64,000 bases of DNA from Buxus sempervirens (taxonomy: Eukaryota; Streptophyta; Magnoliopsida; Buxales; Buxaceae). The position numbers and the translations under genes are program-made. The notes beneath the pieces are model-generated. The model searched no databases, was not told the DNA's origin, and saw only the letters and a list, made by a program, of their open reading frames with translations. This document shows positions 1 through 10,064 of this stretch, in pieces. The stretch's first letter is position 1; each line of letters starts with the position of its first letter. The stretch spans positions 56,877,283 through 56,941,282 of the forward strand of contig OX387182.1 in NCBI GenBank assembly GCA_947561395.2, written 5' to 3'.

Positions 1-1
1 C

Positions 2-415
2 TCCGATTTTGCTGGTTGCACAGATAGCAGGAAATCCACCTCTGGATATGTATTTTTGCTAGCTAGTGGAGCCATTTCATGGAGAAGCATGAAGCAAACC
101 ATTATTGCTTCATGTACAATGGAGGCTGAATTTGTGGCGTGCTTTGAAGCCACAGTACATGCCTTATGGCTAAGGAACTTTATTTCAAGGCTTGGAGTTG
201 TTGATTCTATATCCAAGCCACTGAGAATTCGTTGTGATAATTCCTTTGCAGTCTTTTTCTCCAAGAATGATAGGTATTCTAATGGTGCAAAACATATAGA
301 GCTTAAATACCTAAGTGTGAAGGAGGAAGTACAGAAACAAACAGTGTCCGTAGAACATATCAAGACTTCTCTTATGATTGTTGATCCATTAACGAAGGGG
401 TTAGCAGCAAAGTAG
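2..415 (+). CDS. Copia pol, C-terminal RNase H domain (partial)
   Basis: The reading frame is open from the window edge and ends at TAG 413-415. It reads as the Ty1/copia RNase H tail: a D near the start ([16 protein letters not shown]), the EAE motif in CTMEAEFVA, the CDNSFAVFF motif, and the end motif DPLTKGL. In this family the domain degrades the RNA strand of the RNA/DNA hybrid during reverse transcription. The active-site acidic residues visible here are kept and no stop interrupts the fragment. The internal ATG at 86 is not a real start; this is the end of a long polyprotein whose beginning is outside the window. Confidence 0.88.
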   Translation, partial: SDFAGCTDSRKSTSGYVFLLASGAISWRSMKQTIIASCTMEAEFVACFEATVHALWLRNFISRLGVVDSISKPLRIRCDNSFAVFFSKNDRYSNGAKHIELKYLSVKEEVQKQTVSVEHIKTSLMIVDPLTKGLAAK

Positions 416-978
416 TTTAAAGAACATGTTGAAAATATGGGTCTTATGTCTTTACTGATGATGTGAACATGTTGATGAGCTCATTGATGTATTGATTGTT
501 TTCTTTTGGACATACATGGATATATCATTATAGTTGTTTCTGTTTTTTGTTTTCCATTTATATGTACGTTGAATGGCATGGATGAATGTTAGCAAGAAAA
601 TGTCTGAAATAGACATGAATGTGAACCCAAGGCATTAAAGTTTTATGGCCTTAGAATAATCCCTATTAAAGATCATGTTGAATGAAGTTACAAGTGTTAT
701 AGTACATGGAAGGAATTTTGTTGATTATATAACAAATGACCGCCATGACTCGCATTGGTTTCTAGTTCAACATCGATATGATGGAACTCATATTTAGTAC
801 ACTGAACCATAAGTGTTTTTCCAAAAATAAAATGTGCACATGTATGGTTTTGTTTGTTTTAAACCCATAGAGTCGTTTTTACAGAAAACAAACTTTTTTT
901 TTTTGAAGTAAAATGTTTTTCAATGGCAAAATAAATGTTTTGTTTTGGGAATAAATTTACGGAAAACAAGTGGGAGAA

Positions 979-1379
979 TGTTAGAATATTAATTAATATT
1001 CATTAAAGTGTCCCACACACCCCATGACATTCAATTAATAAAGTATGGGTTTAATGGTTCAGTTATAGGGAGTTGTTATTATGAGTTGAAGTGAGGGGTT
1101 AAAAATTCAATTAATTTCCTTGATGGTTAGAAACTCTATTATATAAAAATGGAGAGACTTTAGGGTTCTCACCTACAACAACAACAGTGTGTGCCTCAAG
1201 CCATCACGAGACACTTTCAAGAAAGTTGCTAGGGTGATCCTTCTCTCTCAAGGCAAGAATATCTTTTGCAATGGATTCATTCAGGTATGTTCTTCAATAC
1301 TTATTCCATGTTAAAGTATGTGAGAATCGTGTGATTCAAGATTTTGTATGATAAAATGTTTATATAATAATTTTAAACA
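979..1379 (+). repeat. Copia 3' LTR
   Basis: The repeat has TG...CA ends and is directly preceded by a purine tract (AAGTGGGAGAA), as expected for a polypurine tract. It contains a TATA-like box in TATTATATAAAAATGG (about 1137-1152). The 5' LTR is outside the window, so LTR identity cannot be judged. Confidence 0.75.
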
Positions 1380-1415
1380 TCATTCTCATCTTTTTCATCA
1401 TTTTCCACTGCATTC
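1380..1415 (-). pseudogene. CSC1-like last exon, truncated copy
   Basis: About 36 bp match the start of the CSC1-like terminal exon seen complete at 47841-47996 and 31488-31643. The acceptor is still AG (TTAG instead of CTCAG). The reading begins NAVENDE and is cut after about a dozen codons by the copia LTR. It marks the left-most visible unit of the tandem array and shows that the array extended further left before the copia insertion. Confidence 0.7.
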
Positions 1416-2672
1416 TAAGCACAAACAGCATACAATAACACCAGTTTAAGAAAATTGTAGGATATTTAAAGCCCATCAATAAGTTTACTACATTGGAGTA
1501 CTCATCCAAAAAAAAAAAAGCATCAGCATATTCTATCTTGTGTGACCATTAATGCATTTGTACATATTACAGTTGTAACAACAAGTTACTTTCCATTACA
1601 AGAGGCAGTCAAGTGCTAATTCGTTATCCACTGGGTTATAAGTCAAACTGCGAACCATTTAGCAAATCAAAATATAATAATAAGACTATTATGTGGATTA
1701 CGATTAGGGTTCCTCTAATTAAAAGTTTTTTTTCTTTTCCTAAATATCCCTTGGCCCCAAACATCAACATCTCTTTCAAATTTTTGCCCAATTTTTTTTT
1801 TTTTTTGGGTAATTATACGATACCTAATTGCATTAATTTCTTCACATACCACTTGATTTAGGACTCATTAATCAAGTAATAGTACTAAAACACCCTTTTA
1901 TTCTCATAATGGGCTGCACACTTGGCTTTTTATATCTAACCTAGGTCTAACATAAGTCCAATTGAATTTTTCTTAAGCCCAAGAAGGTTAATTAATTAAT
2001 TATTTATTTAATCAATTATACTAATTAGGAAAAGACAAAATCAACCCTAGGTTATTTCTAGGTCATTACAAAATATTACTTCATTTTGTATTTCATTTCT
2101 AGCAAGCATGCAGCATCTCCTCTAGTTGGCTTGGTTCCAGTCCACAAACTGGAGGTTATTGAGAGAGGTTAGCAAAATTCATAAGACCAAGCAAAATATG
2201 AGTTTTAGTGAACTCTTCACTCATAGTTGAATGCTTGAACTACGAACCAAGTCAGTCCTCTCTTTCTCAATTGCCTCCTTCAGAATTATCCAGCCACATA
2301 CTTGAGGGCTTATCTTAATAGTTTTGCATACAAAGAGTCAAACAGGTAACATGGAGTAGTTATATTTCAATGATTTATCAAGAAAAATACCTTGATTTCT
2401 AAAAAGGATAAATTGAGGGGGAAAAATATGCTAAATTTTAATGCCCTATTATTTTCCAAAAACATACACAAACCTTTCCTTCCACTTTCATGACTTCACT
2501 AAAAAAATGCGAAAGTTTAATCATAATTCAAGCAGGGAGAAGGTGTTGTTTCTATCCATAATCCCTTAAATTAGATCAAAATTAGGAAAAAAGATAAATA
2601 AATACCCCTGGTGGCGAAATACCACATATCGATATTTATGATTTCAATAGCATAACGTGGCATGCCAGCAAA
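1416..2672. repeat. Array unit 1: duplicated last-intron segment of the CSC1-like gene
   Basis: The segment aligns closely with 31644-35962 (which has a CACTA insertion) and 47997-49272 (the parental intron). Shared landmarks include the A run after CATCC, GTGCTAATTCGTTATCCACTGG, the poly-T block followed by GGGTAATTATACGATACC, and the closing CATAACGTGGCATGCCAGCAAA. It contains no gene. Similarity to the parental intron stops at the junction near 2672. Confidence 0.8.
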
Positions 2673-3190
2673 TTGTAGCAAAAGTGTATGAAGCTCTGAA
2701 TCCATGTTTAATATCCCAATTTGTGCTTGCTTATCTGCAAAATAATTCTTATTTGAAGCTCAAAGTCAGAGGAGATCAGGAAGAGTAGGATATCAGAAGA
2801 GTTAAAAAGTGTCTTGAGATACCTGCATATCTTTAATGGGAAGAATATTACATTCAGAACTAGAGATGATGGTAAAGGTGATTGTGTCATAATCGGTTTG
2901 GGTTATCATGACATGAGCAAAAGGATAATGCAGTGCAAACTTGGTTAAAACCAAGAAGATTCAGTAAGGGTGGTCCATTCTATATTTTAAACCCACAGAA
3001 TTTTGTGGTTAACCGTCTGAAACCCATGTTTTAAACAGGTTTAGATTAACCTGAGTGTTAATGAACTGTCATAGCAACCCAAAGGCATGTAAAACCAGAT
3101 GGATTCTGGCATATTGGCATATCAAGTTAGAAATTGAACACAACAGGGATCCAATTAGATTCTTGAATTTCTGTTAAAAGCTAACAAATA
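2673..3190. repeat. Orphan copy of the DUF247 3' flank (unit 1)
   Basis: From the junction at about 2673, this stretch resembles the downstream flank of the DUF247 genes (6325-6840 and 43105-43600). Shared pieces include ATCCATGTTTAATA, TCTGCAAAATAATTCT, GAGTTAAAAAGTGTCTT and TTAGATTAACCTGAGTGTT. Similarity is clear but lower than between the two gene flanks. No DUF247 coding sequence precedes it, so it is a flank without its gene. Confidence 0.7.
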
Positions 3191-4304
3191 ACAACGAAAG
3201 AAAACAAGGGTTCAACTGTAGATGATCTGATTCCGTAGATGTGTTAGCACTTACAAAAGCAGTTGACGGAAACGTTGCACAGACATATATACTATTAATA
3301 AAGTTTACTAGTAAAGTAAACTGAGGAATATATCCCCAGGTTTTGGCCATCCTTTTTCCTTCTATTTTTTTGTTTCTCAAAGATTTTTCTCTACAACCAA
3401 AATAATCCCGAACTATACCACCACATCTACTTTGAAATTTAAACCTTACTCCTACTTCTATGCTAAGTTATTGGGTTGAGAACATGCAAAATGCATGTGC
3501 CACCGCTAGTTTCACAAAAAAGAAGGAAAGAAAAACCCATAAAAAACTCAGCCATCACAACCTCAAAAACCAATACTTCATTGCCGTCTTTTCCTGCCGG
3601 AGAAAGAAAGAAGAAATGAATTAAAAGATTGAAGGTGGAGAGCAGAGGGCATAAAATTAAATGAGACGGCAATCTCGTTAGAAATTAGGGTTTTTTTAAG
3701 TTTGCTTTCGTCTAAACAAAATCAGGGCAAATAAGTAATTTTATAATGAAGGGTGTTTTGGTCTTTTGTTATGCACACAAGCAACGGAGTTTAATCATAA
3801 ATTGACAGTAGACGGGTGTGGCTAATGGCTATACATTGCGCAAATCTCAAGGGAGGTGAGTATCTGTAAATTTCCCTATTTTTTTGGAAAGAAATGTATT
3901 AAAAAAAGTCAATATGAGAAACACCAATGTGAGGGAACTTTTCATGCCTTCCATGTAACATTTGCAGTGCTCTCTAGAATGATCCTATATGATAACTAAA
4001 AGCTACTATTCTTTTTTCTATTTTCCAACTTTCATCAGAAAATATCAAGTTATAGTTAAATAACCAATTCTTCTATTGATTATCTATATCTGAATTGAAA
4101 TTTACCTTTTCAATTCAGATATCAAATTATAAAATATCAAGTTATAGTGAAAACTATAACTTGAAATTTATAGTGAAATTTACTATACCTTTTCATCACA
4201 AAATATCAAGTTATGGTGAAATTTATTAATTATTGTTTTTTTATTTCTGAACAGTTTTTAAGACATCGTTTCTAACAGTATTGTGCCTAATCCCCCACAC
4301 AACA
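3191..4304. other. Gene-free spacer with short direct and inverted repeats
   Basis: No convincing coding region was found. Part of it (about 3870-3960) again resembles the distal DUF247 3' flank (compare 7020-7095). At 4036-4222 a motif containing AAAATATCAAGTTATAG occurs three times. Around 4089-4124 there is an inverted repeat with arms TCTGAATTGAAA and TTTTCAATTCAGA. The middle of the spacer is not matched by unit 2. Confidence 0.5.
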
Positions 4305-4668
4305 CAGAATCCCTTGCATAGTGCACTTTAAGTAATAAACAATACAAGAACCTAGCCAAAGTGAAGCATACAACTTTGTATCTGATATAAGAAATGAATA
4401 AAATTTGATCACACCTCTATATTTGGAATGTTCTTGGAAGAGAATCCCCCACGATATCTTTGCTTCCTGGGGTGAAAAAATATAGGATCCCTCCATGTAG
4501 GATCACTGGCTATTATTATATATTAGTTGGGACTCGGGAGTCTTGATCTTTTGTGCCAAGGAACCATATTCTATAGCATTTGCACGGTTCAATTAATGCT
4601 TGGAACGTGAGAAAAAGAAGATCCTCCAAAACTGTTATTTATGTTTGGTATGATACCATCAACTGTAA

Positions 4669-4675
4669 TATAAAA
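4669..4675 (+). promoter_or_regulatory. TATA-like box of DUF247 gene 1
   Basis: TATAAAA lies 50 bp upstream of the end of the leader and about 56 bp upstream of the ATG at 4725. The same box and spacing occur before the second copy (41441-41447). The position implies a short leader of roughly 25 nt. This is inference from sequence only. Confidence 0.45.
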
Positions 4676-4724
4676 TTGCAAGACACTCCAATCTCAATCT
4701 TCCCTGCTACCTTTGTGTGAGACA

Positions 4725-6092
4725 ATGGAACTGGCTGAAGAAACGACCACACAAATCCCCAACACCAGTGATGACACCGAGAGTAATGTATTCACAGAAG
4801 AAGGCAGTACAAGTTTCAGTACCAGCAACGACATAGAGTGGTTAATTTCTATACCGCCGGATGGAGGGGAGGAGCTCGGAACTGCAGAATCTCAAAAGCC
4901 CAAGATACAGCAGGTTCCTAAGATGCTGCGGCATCTCTACCGCGAGGACAATTGTTTTGATCCCATGATAGTTTCCATCGGTCCTTACCACCATGGAAAG
5001 CCAGAGCTCCAGCTAGCAGAGAAGATCAAGATTACGACTGCACGACAATTTGTGTGGGACAGAAGCAACAAAAACGTTGATGCCTTCTACAAGAGTGTTG
5101 CAGAAGTGTCCAGCAATGCAAGAGGGTGCTACACTGCAGGTTCTACAACTCGGTTCAGTGACAAAGAATTTGCGGATATGATGTTCCTTGATGGTTGTTT
5201 CATTCTGCAGCTCATTGATTGCATGATGAACAAGAAGCGCGAAGGCATAAAAATGAAATGTCACTACATTGCATTTGTGCTGAGAGACTTGTTCTTGCTG
5301 GAGAACCAACTCCCTTTTGTAGTTCTTCAGGCTCTAATGAGCATGAAATTCCCTGGAGATCAAGGGATTGCCATGGTTAAGGCTTTTATCAAGCAGCGAA
5401 TTAGGGCCCCAGAGTCCGTATCTAAGGAGTCAGGTGCTGAACCTCTTCATCTTCTTGAACTTATGAGAACTGAGCTCCTTGGAAGAAGTTCAACTACTGA
5501 TTCTCCTCTTCCGGAAGGTGCCGGTGGGCAAACCTTTCGATCAGTGAATGAGCTTAAAACTGCTGGTATTAAGTTCAAGAAGAGCAATACTTCGTGTTTT
5601 AATGACATCAGCTTCAAACCAGGCATCATTTCTGGAACATTGAGGCTCCCTCCAGTAGCCATTGATGATTCAAGCAAGGCCAAGTTCTTGAACTTGATTG
5701 CCTATGAAGCATGTCCTGATACCCCTGATGACTATGGGATTACCTCTTACATCTGTTTCATGGATAAACTCATTGATCTTCCAAGTGATGTGAAGGAGCT
5801 TAGATCAAAAGGCATAGTTCAAAACTTCGTCGGCAGCGATGAAGAAGTGGCCAAGTTGTTCAATGAGATTGCTACTGAATTGGTGCCAAATCCACAAACC
5901 TACGCAACAGTAGGAGATGGTATTGAGAAGATATACAAGAACAAACGCATAAACTGGATGACTGAAATGTGTCACAAACATTGCAGTACCCCATGGAAAA
6001 TTATCGCGTTACTTGCTGGAATCTATGTTCTCGTCATAAGCACTGTCCAGACCCATTTCACTATCCTCCCTCTAAAGAAGGATGGCCACTAA
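4725..6092 (+). CDS. DUF247 (UPF0481-like) membrane protein, copy 1
   Basis: A single-exon gene of 455 residues starts at ATG 4725; the frame is open slightly upstream (to TTG 4713) but that is not a usual plant start. The family signature MIVSIGPYHHG is at residues 81-91, preceded by the LRHLYREDNCFDP block. The usual FLLENQLPF motif lies in the middle. A single membrane segment (about residues 424-446) is close to the C terminus, followed by a short basic tail. Length and layout fit the DUF247 family, which is plant-specific. Its biochemical role is unknown; in grasses two DUF247 genes act at the S and Z self-incompatibility loci, but nothing here shows that role. No stops or frameshifts. 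The tandem paralog is at 41497-42867; the two proteins differ at roughly 25-30 positions, mostly in the first 60 percent. Confidence 0.9.
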   Translation: MELAEETTTQIPNTSDDTESNVFTEEGSTSFSTSNDIEWLISIPPDGGEELGTAESQKPKIQQVPKMLRHLYREDNCFDPMIVSIGPYHHGKPELQLAEKIKITTARQFVWDRSNKNVDAFYKSVAEVSSNARGCYTAGSTTRFSDKEFADMMFLDGCFILQLIDCMMNKKREGIKMKCHYIAFVLRDLFLLENQLPFVVLQALMSMKFPGDQGIAMVKAFIKQRIRAPESVSKESGAEPLHLLELMRTELLGRSSTTDSPLPEGAGGQTFRSVNELKTAGIKFKKSNTSCFNDISFKPGIISGTLRLPPVAIDDSSKAKFLNLIAYEACPDTPDDYGITSYICFMDKLIDLPSDVKELRSKGIVQNFVGSDEEVAKLFNEIATELVPNPQTYATVGDGIEKIYKNKRINWMTEMCHKHCSTPWKIIALLAGIYVLVISTVQTHFTILPLKKDGH

Positions 6093-7336
6093 TCATTGAT
6101 GATGGTTGGTGGTTCAACTTACCATCTTTTCCACCCCCGAAAAGAGCATGGTCATCTGATTCCAACCTCATTTCTGAAACCATTATTCTTTCTGTTCTTA
6201 AGAATTTCTAGCTTTTACATGATTTGATTGAAGGAATGGATTTTCTTTTTCCCTTTCTTTTTTCTGCACAATAGTGGTGGAACTACGAACTGTTTATTTT
6301 CAATGAATGTACCATTTTAAAGCTACAAATCCATGTTTAATAACCAATTTGAGGTTGCATAATTATCTGCAAAATAATTCTCATTTAAAGCACATTGCTA
6401 GAGGAGATCAGGATGAGCAGGATATTGGAAAGAGTTAAAAAGTGTCTTCAGATACCCTGCGTATGTTTAATGTGAAGGATATTACGAACATTGAAAACTA
6501 GATATAGTAGTAAAGGTAATTGTATCATAATTGGTTTGGGTTGTCACGACATGAGCAACAGTATAATGCAATCCAAACTTTGCTTAAACCGGGGAAGATT
6601 CAGTAAGGGTGGTTCATTTTATATTCTAAACCCACAGAATTTTATGGTTAACCCATCTGAAACCCCATCCCCCGGGTTTTCAACAGGTTTAGATTAACCT
6701 GAGTGTTCATGAAATATGTCATACCAACCCAAAAGCCATGTAAAACCAGATGGATTCCTGTCAAATTAGAAGTTGCACACAGCAAGGATCCAATAGATGA
6801 GCTAATGAATAATAAGAATAAAAGAAAACAAAGCCACTGTTCACCATAAGGGCACAGACATGACTTTTCAGATCCTTCATTATTTTGCAGTTACAGAATT
6901 GAATACTATGTCATTTTACTGAAAATTGAAGCCATGGTTTTAAATTTTGGATTTCAAAGAAAATTTCTATTGTTACAAAATGAAAAATTTTGAAGGAAAT
7001 TTCACTTTGTAATAGTTTTCTGTAAGAATATTTTTTAAAAAAAAAATCCAAGTTATGAGAAATATGAATGTGACGTAAATTTTCATGCCTTCTATTTCTA
7101 TATAGCAAGAAAAATAGGGGTAAATTTGATTAAATTTCAAAAAATAAAAAATAAAAAAATAAATAGAAAGTGTTGAAGAAGGTATATTCCCAACCTGTCT
7201 CTACTTTCCACCCATTTGAATTTCAGAATGCAAGTTCCCATTAAAATAATAATTATTATTATTAACATCCGAGACTGCAAATTCCATACTAGCTTACTTG
7301 TCTAACAAGATTTTAAAACTGTGTGAGCAACCCTAC
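6093..7336. other. 3' flank of DUF247 gene 1
   Basis: The flank matches 42868-44101 almost throughout, so it belongs to the duplicated unit. It is AT-rich with small A and T runs. The orphan flank copies at 2673-3190 and 35963-36600 are diverged relatives. No gene was recognised. An open frame at 5969-6211 overlaps the gene end and is not supported. Confidence 0.6.
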
Positions 7337-7537
7337 CTTGTCTTTAATTGGGTCTGAGAATGACCAAGGGAAAATGGCAACGCAGCAGCATAGGCAGATC
7401 AATACACTATAATTCGCTAGATCCTTGGTCTCAGTTCCAGGCAGGGTCAAAGCATTCATGATCACTGGTGTACAAATAGGGGCAGCATGTCCGGACATTA
7501 TGCTTGGATCAAGTACCAATCTATTCTCTCTAGTTTG
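7337..7537 (-). other. Exon-like ORF, unrecognised, copy 1
   Basis: An open stretch of 67 codons on the minus strand is bounded by an acceptor-like TTCAG and a donor-like AAG|GTAGGG. It reads QTRENRLVLDPSIMSGHAAP... and ends ...FSDPIKDK. The tandem copy at 44102-44302 has the same length, frame and splice-like borders, with about six amino-acid changes. I do not recognise the family. It could be one exon of a gene or a captured gene piece. Just beyond it (7490-7620) a short piece around GCATGTCCGGACATTATGCTTGG is locally repeated in unit 1 only. Confidence 0.35.
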
Positions 7538-7671
7538 CTGAAGATGCTATTCATTTCTTTCCATAAATCATTCATAGTAACTGCACAGCATGTCCGGACA
7601 TTATGCTTGGACATTATGCTTGGTCAAAGGCCTTTAATCCTATGGAAGGAAGTAAATCCAGTATCACCATC

Positions 7672-9669
7672 TGTAACGATTTAAAAAAAAAAAAAAAACT
7701 TTGGAACTTTGACCAGTCAAACTTTGACCGGTCAAGTTGCTTTTGTTTTAAGACTTATGGGTGAGCACACACACACCCCTAGTTGCACACACACACACAA
7801 TCCCTTCCAAAAGCAAACCCTAGCCGTCATTTACTAAAATCTATTTCAAACTCTCCCTTCACCTCACGCCCTCTTCTTCCCCTCTCTCCCATTTCACCCT
7901 TTTGCCATTATCCCCTTCTCCTCTCCTTCATCCCACACACTTCCCTTTTTCTCTCACATCTCCTTATATCTTAACCTCCTTTATTTAATGTTCTTGGGAT
8001 TAACAAAAGAAGACAAAGGAGGGGAAGAATATAATTTCAAGGCTTCATACAAGTAAGTGGGATTAATCCAACTTATATGATTATGGGCATATTTCCTTTA
8101 AATTTGGTTTGTTTTGTTTTCCTTGTGTATGATGACGGAGAACCACACAATTTTTTTATGGAATGAAAATCATGATAATTTTTGGTGAAACTATTGTTCA
8201 TATTCATAATTTTTTTTATCATTTAAAGGCACCGTGGGGAAATATTTTGTTGTTATGTGAATATGTATGTATTGATGATTTCTAAATTTTTTGATATTCG
8301 AATTTCGGGTATATGCAGATTTATTATTTACAAATTTTTATTGGTTGTATGCAAATTGTTTTATTGGTTTGAATGGGGTTGACGTATGCCTATTTTCACC
8401 TTGTTGGTTATATGCAGATTTTTATTGGTTTGATTGGACTTGAACACCTTTGCACAATTTTTATATTGATTTCAAATTTGTGTGGGTACGTTGTGCAATC
8501 TCCAGACATGAGGGTTGAAGGTTTAGGTATGTTAAAGAAATGTACAGTGGTAAGGTACTGTGAACAAAAGAAAAGTAGGATGGCATCATCCTTCTTTATG
8601 GATTGGTGGTACAAGTATAATAAATAAGATGGATTTTGGTATGCGTGCTATAAGAGAATAAAAGAGAGTGGTGAATAGGCTTAGCATACTTTATAAGTCT
8701 ACAACCCCTATAAAGACTAGGCAATGAATTCTTTGACTTGCTTTTGTATAAAAAGGAATTTAAATAAAGAAAGAAAGAATTGGGTTGTCTATTTTTATTT
8801 ATTGTTTAGGTGAGATAGAAGAGAGAGAATGTAGAGAGGGAAAATGAGAAAGAGAGTTAAAGGAGTAAATGGGTTGGCTATTTTGTTTTAGGTGAGGTGG
8901 AAGAGAGATAAAGAGATGGGGTTGGCTATTTTGTCTTTTAGTTAAGGTGGAAGAGAGAGAAGGAGATAGGGTTGTTTCATGAACCATAGCATAACAATGT
9001 GTGCATACACCCTATTGTTGCTTATATATTTGAAATTATATATGAGTTGGTGCAATGTTTAATAATTGTCAAATTTGAATCAAAGCATGGCATGTTGAGT
9101 TGGTAATTTTTAAATGAAACATGATTATATGGATATTAGTACTACTAGTATCTTGATACTAGTCTAGTACCCAGCACCAAGTGTTGTTGGGAGATATAAT
9201 TTTTGTATTGCTGGCACGAGTTGCTAGTTCAGTACCCAGCATTTTGAGATGTCTGGGATGATGATTAAATTGTACTGCTAGTCATGCTAGTTCAGTACCC
9301 AGTGTGTGATTAACCACTGGGATGATTGTGATGCGATTGTACTGCTAGTGGCAAGGGTTCACTAGTCCAGTACCCAATATGAAGACTGGCAGACACCTAT
9401 ATGGTGGTACTTCTAGTAGTGAGGCCACACACTAGTTAAGTAGTCTGTCAGGGACGTTCTATTGGGAGTGTGTTTACTGCTAGTCTATACTAGTTCAGTA
9501 CCCAGTGAGGGACACCCATTGGAAGAGGATATTGAAATAATTGTACTGTTAGCAGACATAATGCTAATTCAGTACCCAGCGTGACCTAGATGTCTACTGG
9601 GATGTGAGGATGATATTTGGTGGTTAATATTTCTTTACATTCGGTTATTTTATTTTATTTTCTGCAAGG
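7672..9669 (+). repeat. Left part of the outer solo LTR
   Basis: The part begins TGTAACGATT followed by an A15-16 run, then two near copies of TTGACC(A/G)GTCAA, a short CA repeat (about 7768-7800) and a C/T-rich stretch to about 7980. No real gene was found; short open frames here lack coding features. The last five bases, CAAGG (9665-9669), are the left TSD of the nested Tat element. Confidence 0.65.
9139..9600. repeat. Degenerate tandem repeats with inverted core (solo LTR)
   Basis: About seven degenerate units of roughly 56-74 bp are marked by CTAGTTCAGTACCCAG (near 9160, 9224, 9286, 9355, 9430, 9486 and 9560). In several units GTACTGCTAGT on one side pairs with ACTAGTTCAGTAC on the other, so each could fold as a hairpin. 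Confidence 0.7.
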
Positions 9670-9759
9670 TGTAGACACCCCAAATTGCACAAACAATCAT
9701 CAAAAATCATTATCTCCTGGAAAGCCAGCACAGAATTTGAAGAAAATAAACTTTTACCT

Positions 9760-9903
9760 GTATCCGGATTGAGTATCCGGATACAAGTACCCTTTCCCGT
9801 ATCCGGATAGTCATACCGGATACGTGTGAGCCTTAGCGTATCCGGTACCATGTACCGGATACCTTAAGGCCCTTTGTTATCCGGTCTGATATACCGGATA
9901 CCT
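9760..9903. repeat. Inverted GTATCCGG/CCGGATAC array in the 5' LTR
   Basis: Four successive inverted pairs of TATCCGG and CCGGATA lie within about 145 bp. The third is a perfect pair (GTATCCGGTAC/GTACCGGATAC around a 3-base loop). The array sits 150-300 bp upstream of the LTR TATA box. The same array occurs in the 3' LTR at about 25394-25537. Confidence 0.85.
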
Positions 9904-10056
9904 TAAGTTTGCTCAAAATTAGGGTTTTCCGAGAGCTTTTCACTTTTACCATCATGTCCCTCATTAAATGAGGGGAAATCGCGGAAATAACCTTAGGGTT
10001 TAGGTTGGAGGGTTCTAGACATTAATTTGTGTCTACCAATGACCTTAGCCCTTGCC

Positions 10057-10064
10057 TATAAATA
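10057..10064 (+). promoter_or_regulatory. TATA box of the 5' LTR
   Basis: TATAAATA in the context CTTGCCTATAAATAGGAG is a good plant TATA box. Transcription would begin about 25-35 bp downstream. The 3' LTR has the same box at 25692-25699. Confidence 0.65.

Larger units (their letters stand above)
1..1379 (+). mobile_element. Ty1/copia retrotransposon, 3' part (pol tail, 3' UTR, LTR)
   Basis: The window opens inside a copia element. It shows the RNase H end of pol (2-415), an untranslated stretch (416-978), a purine-rich tract just before 979, and a 401-bp LTR starting TGTTAG and ending AAACA. The 5' part lies left of the window. The sequence directly after the LTR (1380 onward) is a CSC1-like last exon, so the element is inserted in that exon copy. 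The possible TSD after the LTR is TCATT, but its left partner is outside the window. No further gene is seen in 416-978. Confidence 0.85.

Noticed and set aside
1613-1861. Open frame present in the three intron copies (also 31848-32036 and 48196-48513)
   Set aside because: Length and frame differ between copies through poly-T length changes, and it lies in an intron of the opposite strand.
5013-5683. Minus-strand frames inside DUF247 gene 1 (and 41797-42464 in gene 2)
   Set aside because: Present in both copies only because the sense gene is conserved; no start context or domain.
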